Shown: positions 7,049 through 10,358 of the stretch, piece by piece
Numbering within the stretch: position 1 is the first letter of the stretch
Layout: each line of letters starts with the position of its first letter
Assembly: GCA_958418185.1 (NCBI GenBank)
Contig: CATZEP010000042.1
Coordinates: 1-10,358, forward strand
DNA: 10,358 nt
Origin: an uncultured Collinsella sp.
GTDB lineage: Bacteria; Actinomycetota; Coriobacteriia; Coriobacteriales; Coriobacteriaceae
Direction of reading: 5' to 3'
Made by a program: the position numbers and the translations under genes
Notes under the pieces: model-generated
Databases searched by the model: none
What the model saw: the letters and a program-made list of their open reading frames with translations, nothing else
Told to the model about the DNA's origin: nothing

Positions 7049-8032
7049 ATGGACCAGGACAAGACGACCGTGATGGGCGGATATGGCTCCGCACAGGCTG
7101 GCGGCAGCGCCGATGCGACCCGCATTGTGTCGAACCCCGGCAATGCTGCCCCCGATGCGACACAGGCGTCTGCCGAACCCACACGGGTTATGGGCTATGG
7201 CGATGCACCACGGGATCCGTTTGATTATGCACCGCGGGACCCGTATGGCAATGCGGCGCCGGACCCGTATGGCAATGCGGCGACAGATGCTTATAACAAC
7301 CTGCCGCAAAATCCCATTCCGCAGCCTCAGCAGACGACGTATATGCCGCGCACGGCACAGGCCCAGCCTCGATATGAGTCGCGCGATCCGTATGCGCGCC
7401 AGCCTTATCGCGAGTATCCCAAGTCGATTCCGCAGTATGGTGAGGAAGAGGAAGAGGCGCCGTCGCGTTCGTCGAGTGTGATCAAGAAGATCATCATTGT
7501 GCTGGCGATCTTCTTTGCCCTCTCGATTGTGTTCGCCATTGTGACGGGCATGCTCAACAAACGAGGTGCTACAACCAGCACGACGGCCGAGCAGACAGAG
7601 GTCGACCAGACAGGTGCAGTAGAGCTGAGCGATATCCCTGGACAGTACTGGTCCAACGCCAAGAAGCTCCTCAAGTCGCGCGGAGCCGACCTTTCGAACG
7701 CCGTGATTCTGACCGACGATGGCTCAACGCCCGTCATCGATTCCAACTGGGTTGTTACGAATGCCTACTATAACGACAACGGCAACCTGGAGATTCAGCT
7801 CACGCACAAGAACAGCTATGGCAACTCGTCCGGCGGCCAAAGCGGTACCGACAGCTCGAGTTCCAATACGCTGGAGGACTTGAGCAACAAGGCGCAGGAG
7901 TTGGGAGATAAGGCGCAAGAGCTGGGCGATACGGCACAAAACCTCGGCGATACTGCTCAGAATCTGGGCGATATGGCTACCAATGCCTGGGACGCTCTGC
8001 AAAACGGCATTTCGGGCGCACAGGGTAACTAG
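7049..8032 (+). CDS. Unrecognised single-pass membrane protein with PASTA-like external domain
   Basis: I do not recognise this 327-residue protein as a named family. Residues 1-143 are low-complexity, rich in Pro, Tyr, Asp and Ala, without cysteine, and contain TTVMGG (6-11), ATRIVS (23-28), PTRVMG (44-49) and TTYMP (96-100). Such Thr-x-(V/I)-(M/V) motifs resemble threonine-kinase sites bound by FHA domains. An acidic EEEEE run (132-136) and a basic KK pair precede one membrane helix (about 148-168), predicting an inside N-terminus. The external part has a Thr-rich spacer, then a domain at about 191-253 (DIPGQYWSNAKKLLKSRG, later NWVVTNAYYNDNG) that follows the PASTA pattern of wall-binding receptors. 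A Gly/Ser linker leads to seven-residue repeats (281-315) and a short tail. The ATG has AAAGGA (7035-7040) eight bases upstream. A membrane or wall-associated kinase substrate is the best guess; no kinase gene is in view. The next gene is convergent, 12 bases away. Confidence 0.85.
   Translation: MDQDKTTVMGGYGSAQAGGSADATRIVSNPGNAAPDATQASAEPTRVMGYGDAPRDPFDYAPRDPYGNAAPDPYGNAATDAYNNLPQNPIPQPQQTTYMPRTAQAQPRYESRDPYARQPYREYPKSIPQYGEEEEEAPSRSSSVIKKIIIVLAIFFALSIVFAIVTGMLNKRGATTSTTAEQTEVDQTGAVELSDIPGQYWSNAKKLLKSRGADLSNAVILTDDGSTPVIDSNWVVTNAYYNDNGNLEIQLTHKNSYGNSSGGQSGTDSSSSNTLEDLSNKAQELGDKAQELGDTAQNLGDTAQNLGDMATNAWDALQNGISGAQGN
7237..7282 (+). repeat. In-gene tandem duplication of 24 bases
   Basis: Bases 7237-7258 recur exactly at 7261-7282 (22 identical bases, 24-base period). 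They encode the octapeptide DPYGNAAP and its near copy DPYGNAAT in the cytoplasmic half of the membrane protein. A diverged third copy, RDPFDYAP, lies just upstream, as expected of slippage expanding a disordered region. Confidence 0.85.
7889..7993 (+). repeat. Seven-residue (21-base) repeats at the C-terminus
   Basis: Residues 281-308 read KAQELGD twice and then TAQNLGD twice. A degenerate MATNAWD (309-315) follows, and LEDLSN precedes. Codons differ between copies, so the repeat is kept at the protein level. Ala and Leu at fixed positions suggest an amphipathic helix or short coiled coil outside the membrane. Confidence 0.85.
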
Positions 8033-8052
8033 CTGTTAAGCGGGCTACAGCT
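8031..8052. other. Small inverted repeat between convergent genes
   Basis: AGCTGT (8031-8036) pairs with ACAGCT (8047-8052) across a 10-base loop, overlapping both convergent stop codons. Without a T-run on either side it is at most a weak bidirectional terminator. Confidence 0.3.
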
Positions 8053-9226
8053 GCTCTGCCGGACGGTCGGGCGAGCTAAAGCCCGAGTCAAACGTAACGA
8101 CGCATGATGCATCGGGCCGGCGCTCGTGCACGATGCGCGTGACGAGCTCCAGCAGCTCCTCGTCGGATATGTCAAAGCCGTCGGGACGCACCAGGTCAAA
8201 CGAAACAAAGCCGTCGTGCTCGTGCAGGTCGTGGATGGAAAGCGTGGGGTCGATCTGCGCTACGCCACGCTTGACCCAGCCGCGCAGGTCGTCACCGGTT
8301 GTTGCAATGGGGTCGCAGTGCAGCGTAATGCCAATGCCCATCTGGCGTTTGATGTCGTGTTCGATGGTGTCCAGAATCTCGTGGTGCTCAAAGGCATCGC
8401 CCTCGCCGGGCATTTCGACGTGTGCGCTGGCAAACTGACGGCCGGGGCCGTAGTCGTGCACCATGAGGTCGTGCGTGCCCAGAACCTGGGGGTACGACAT
8501 GATCCTGTCGCGGATTTCCTGGACGAGCTTGGGGTCGGGCGCTTGCCCCAACAGCGGGCTGATGGCGTCGCGCACCAGGCCCATGCCGCTGATGCAGATG
8601 AAAATGCCCACGCCCAGGCCTGCCCAGCCGTCGAGATCAAAGCCGGTCGCTTGCGAAATAAGCGCCGCCGCCAAGACCGAGCCCGAGGTGATGACATCGT
8701 TTTTGGAGTCCTGCGCCGTGGCGATGAGCGTCTCCGAGTCGATGCGGTTGCCCAGCGTGCGGTTGAACGCGGCCATCCAGAGCTTAACGAGCATGGACGT
8801 AGCCAGTGCCGCAAGGGAAACGAGCGTGTAGGCGGTGGGGGAGGGCTTGATGATCTTGGTAACCGACTCCAGGATCAGGTTGATGCCGACGGCGCAAACG
8901 AGGACGGCGACAACCAGACCGGCGAGGTATTCGTAGCGGCCGTGTCCATAGGGGTGGCCTTCGTCCGCCGGGCGACTGGCAAGGCGGAATCCGAGCAGGC
9001 TCACGATGTTGCTCGAGGCGTCGGAGAGGTTGTTGAAGGCGTCGGCGACAAGCGAGACAGAGCCGGCGAGCAGGCCCGCGATGCCCTTGGCTAGGCACAG
9101 GGTAATGTTGAGGCCAATGCAGATGAGGCTTGCGGCGAAGCCCGCGTTGGTGCGACAAGTTGTATCGACCGGCTCGTCCTCACTACCGGGAACAAGCGTA
9201 TGCACCAGCCGATTTACAAATAGCAT
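8045..9226 (-). CDS. Cation diffusion facilitator family efflux transporter, probable Mn2+ type
   Basis: This 393-residue membrane protein should export divalent metal in exchange for protons. The family core is clear: six predicted membrane helices (about 28-220), HPYGHGRYEYLAGL (91-104) between the second and third, and a cytoplasmic ferredoxin-like domain (about 228-305, VLGTHDLMVHDYG). Metal-site residues are Asn65-x3-Asp69 in helix 2 (NNLSD) and Asp173-x3-Asp177 in helix 5 (DSKND). Zn exporters usually have His in the helix 5 site; Asp there is associated with Mn transporters such as streptococcal MntE, whose length is similar. A further segment (about 315-385, with SIHDLHEHDGFVSFDL) looks like a second copy of the cytoplasmic domain. 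The start chosen is the ATG at 9226, which has GAGGA about eight bases upstream on the minus strand; earlier in-frame starts extend into the divergent intergenic region and lack a ribosome site. It is convergent with the membrane protein gene and divergent from the zinc-ribbon gene. Specificity is inference. Confidence 0.92.
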   Translation of the reverse strand: MLFVNRLVHTLVPGSEDEPVDTTCRTNAGFAASLICIGLNITLCLAKGIAGLLAGSVSLVADAFNNLSDASSNIVSLLGFRLASRPADEGHPYGHGRYEYLAGLVVAVLVCAVGINLILESVTKIIKPSPTAYTLVSLAALATSMLVKLWMAAFNRTLGNRIDSETLIATAQDSKNDVITSGSVLAAALISQATGFDLDGWAGLGVGIFICISGMGLVRDAISPLLGQAPDPKLVQEIRDRIMSYPQVLGTHDLMVHDYGPGRQFASAHVEMPGEGDAFEHHEILDTIEHDIKRQMGIGITLHCDPIATTGDDLRGWVKRGVAQIDPTLSIHDLHEHDGFVSFDLVRPDGFDISDEELLELVTRIVHERRPDASCVVTFDSGFSSPDRPAEQL

Positions 9227-9443
9227 GGCAATCGTCCTCACAATCATGGCTAAGGGGATAGTGTAGCTCGCATGGGCGCACCGTGTGCCGATGCTCAGAA
9301 AATGCAGCAATGGTCTGCTGGAGCTAACGAGCGGCCCTTCTTGTCCGACCGGGTGCTCCATTTTGGGCCACATGGGTATGGGCATGTGCTTACCTGCCCG
9401 ACATACTTATATCGACAGCCCCTGTGCAAAGGAGGACGTATCC
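9227..9443. promoter_or_regulatory. Divergent intergenic region between the metal exporter and zinc-ribbon genes
   Basis: These 217 bases must hold promoters for both directions. On the plus strand an AT-rich patch, CATACTTATAT (9402-9412), offers a -10 about 35 bases before the zinc-ribbon start, with no good -35. On the minus strand TACACT (complement of 9260-9265) could be the -10 of the exporter. No metal-regulator operator was recognised by eye. Confidence 0.4.
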
Positions 9444-10358
9444 ATGGACGAGATGTTTGCCATTAAATGCCAAAACTGCGGCGGCCCTATGTACTCACAC
9501 CAGGCTAAACGCAGCTTTGAGTGCGCCTATTGCGGCACGGTCATCCCGTGGCAGGCCGATGCGGGGGAGCCCAAGAGCGCCCTGGGCATTCGCCATACGC
9601 CGCTGACGGTTGTCGATGGGCTACTTAAGCTCACCCATGTGTCGCAACTCGAGCGCCCGGAGGACCCAGACTGGTATTTCTTTAATTCACACTGGCGCAA
9701 TCAGTCGGTTCTGGAGCATCTGCTGTGGGAGGACCGCGGCACGGCGCAGGAGTTTCAAGAGGCAGCGCACGTGAGCATTCCCTGCCCCTTCTGCGGTGCG
9801 TCCTTTGAAGGCGAGTCCACTCAGCGCGTGTTTGAGTGCCCGTCCTGCGGCAACAAGATCGGCATTGCCGACCTGCTCAAGCCTGGTACGTTTAGCAAGC
9901 GCCTGACCATGGGCGTTGGTGCGGAGTATGTGCCGGAGCAGGGTATTCCTTGCGAAATCTCGCCGCAGCAGGCGCGCGCCAACGCGCTGCAGCTGGTGCG
10001 CCAGTACCCCGATGCCTTTGCCGGGCACGACGTGGAAGATGCGATCCAAAACGACATGATGCTCTTCTATTTCCCCATGGCGCTGGCGGACCTGCGCATG
10101 ATGGCGAGCTTCCCGGGCAAGGGCCTGAGCAAGGAAACCCTGGTGTACTACGAGGTGATCGACTGGGCATACCCGCGGGCAAACTATCTGGATGTTCGCC
10201 TTATGGGCATTTTGGAGCCATGGGACTTTGCCAAGGTCGGCCCGTTCGATCCCGCCATGCAGGAAGGCGACTTCCGCGTTGTCTCCGTCGATGCGTCTAC
10301 CAAGGACCAGGTGGTCATTGATAAGCTGGCGCTCGACGTTGCCGGCAACGATGCCGAG
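9444..10358 (+). CDS. Protein with two zinc ribbons, function unknown (partial, runs off the right edge)
   Basis: The first 305 residues are visible without a stop. Two Cys4 zinc ribbons are plain: Cys9-x2-Cys12 with Cys27-x2-Cys30 (CQNCG and CAYCG), and Cys114-x2-Cys117 with Cys132-x2-Cys135 (CPFCG and CPSCG). Between them lie about 80 residues, including the aromatic stretch DWYFFNSHW (76-84). After the second ribbon comes a non-repetitive region that looks globular (about 145-305, with LFYFPMALADLRMMASF at 207-223). No membrane segment or signal peptide was seen. The first ribbon resembles those of proteins annotated loosely as TFIIB-type zinc-ribbon proteins, but I recognise no family for the rest. 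The ATG at 9444 has a near-perfect ribosome site, AAAGGAGGA (9428-9436), seven bases upstream, suggesting strong translation. Cytoplasmic nucleic-acid binding or protein assembly are both possible; neither is shown. Confidence 0.88.
   Translation, partial: MDEMFAIKCQNCGGPMYSHQAKRSFECAYCGTVIPWQADAGEPKSALGIRHTPLTVVDGLLKLTHVSQLERPEDPDWYFFNSHWRNQSVLEHLLWEDRGTAQEFQEAAHVSIPCPFCGASFEGESTQRVFECPSCGNKIGIADLLKPGTFSKRLTMGVGAEYVPEQGIPCEISPQQARANALQLVRQYPDAFAGHDVEDAIQNDMMLFYFPMALADLRMMASFPGKGLSKETLVYYEVIDWAYPRANYLDVRLMGILEPWDFAKVGPFDPAMQEGDFRVVSVDASTKDQVVIDKLALDVAGNDAE

Noticed and set aside
8126..9094. Open frame of 322 codons on the plus strand over the metal exporter
   Set aside because: It is antisense to a protein with clear family motifs, and its own translation shows no domain.
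1..10358. Mobile element, CRISPR array or defence island
   Set aside because: No transposase, integrase, spaced repeats, attachment duplications or compositional break were seen; the genes are mostly housekeeping.

Overview
The window is GC-rich, densely coded chromosomal DNA, with strong Shine-Dalgarno sequences and a codon third position rich in G and C. The combination of a ruvC-ruvA-ruvB cluster, a superoxide reductase, a formate-tetrahydrofolate ligase and Actinobacteria-like PASTA/phosphothreonine features suggests an anaerobic gut actinobacterium of the Coriobacteriia, Collinsella-like. That placement is inferred from protein character and was not tested by a search. No rRNA, tRNA, CRISPR array, phage gene or insertion sequence was recognised.

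Layout, left to right. (1) 1-38 may hold the last codons of an upstream gene. (2) 140-502 encodes a superoxide reductase with an intact catalytic iron site but no N-terminal FeCys4 site; a strong hairpin terminator follows. (3) 620-2605 is a long intact gene with the architecture of glutamine-dependent NAD+ synthetase (nitrilase domain plus synthetase domain). The catalytic residues of both domains look replaced, so it reads as a pseudoenzyme with an added C-terminal tail. (4) 2606-2847 is a non-coding gap with a perfect 15-bp inverted repeat and a probable promoter. (5) 2848-5056 is the Holliday-junction operon ruvC-ruvA-ruvB, tightly coupled by overlapping stop and start codons. (6) 5203-6870 is fhs, with its own promoter and terminator. 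(7) 7049-8032 encodes an unrecognised single-pass membrane protein: a Pro/Tyr-rich cytoplasmic half with repeated Thr-x-(V/I)-(M/V) motifs, one membrane helix, a PASTA-like external domain and a seven-residue repeat tail. (8) 8045-9226, on the minus strand, is a cation diffusion facilitator of probable Mn-exporter type with a doubled cytoplasmic domain. (9) 9444 to the right edge is a partial gene for a protein with two zinc ribbons and no recognised function.

How the genes work together: RuvA, RuvB and RuvC form one machine (branch migration and junction cutting). Fhs feeds one-carbon units to purine and other biosynthesis. The superoxide reductase and the probable metal exporter both fit redox or metal homeostasis in an anaerobe, but they are about 7.5 kb apart and nothing shows co-regulation. 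The least explained items are the NAD-synthetase-like pseudoenzyme, the membrane protein at 7049-8032 and the double zinc-ribbon protein at the right edge. No convincing multi-gene novel system (defence, mobile or biosynthetic) is visible.
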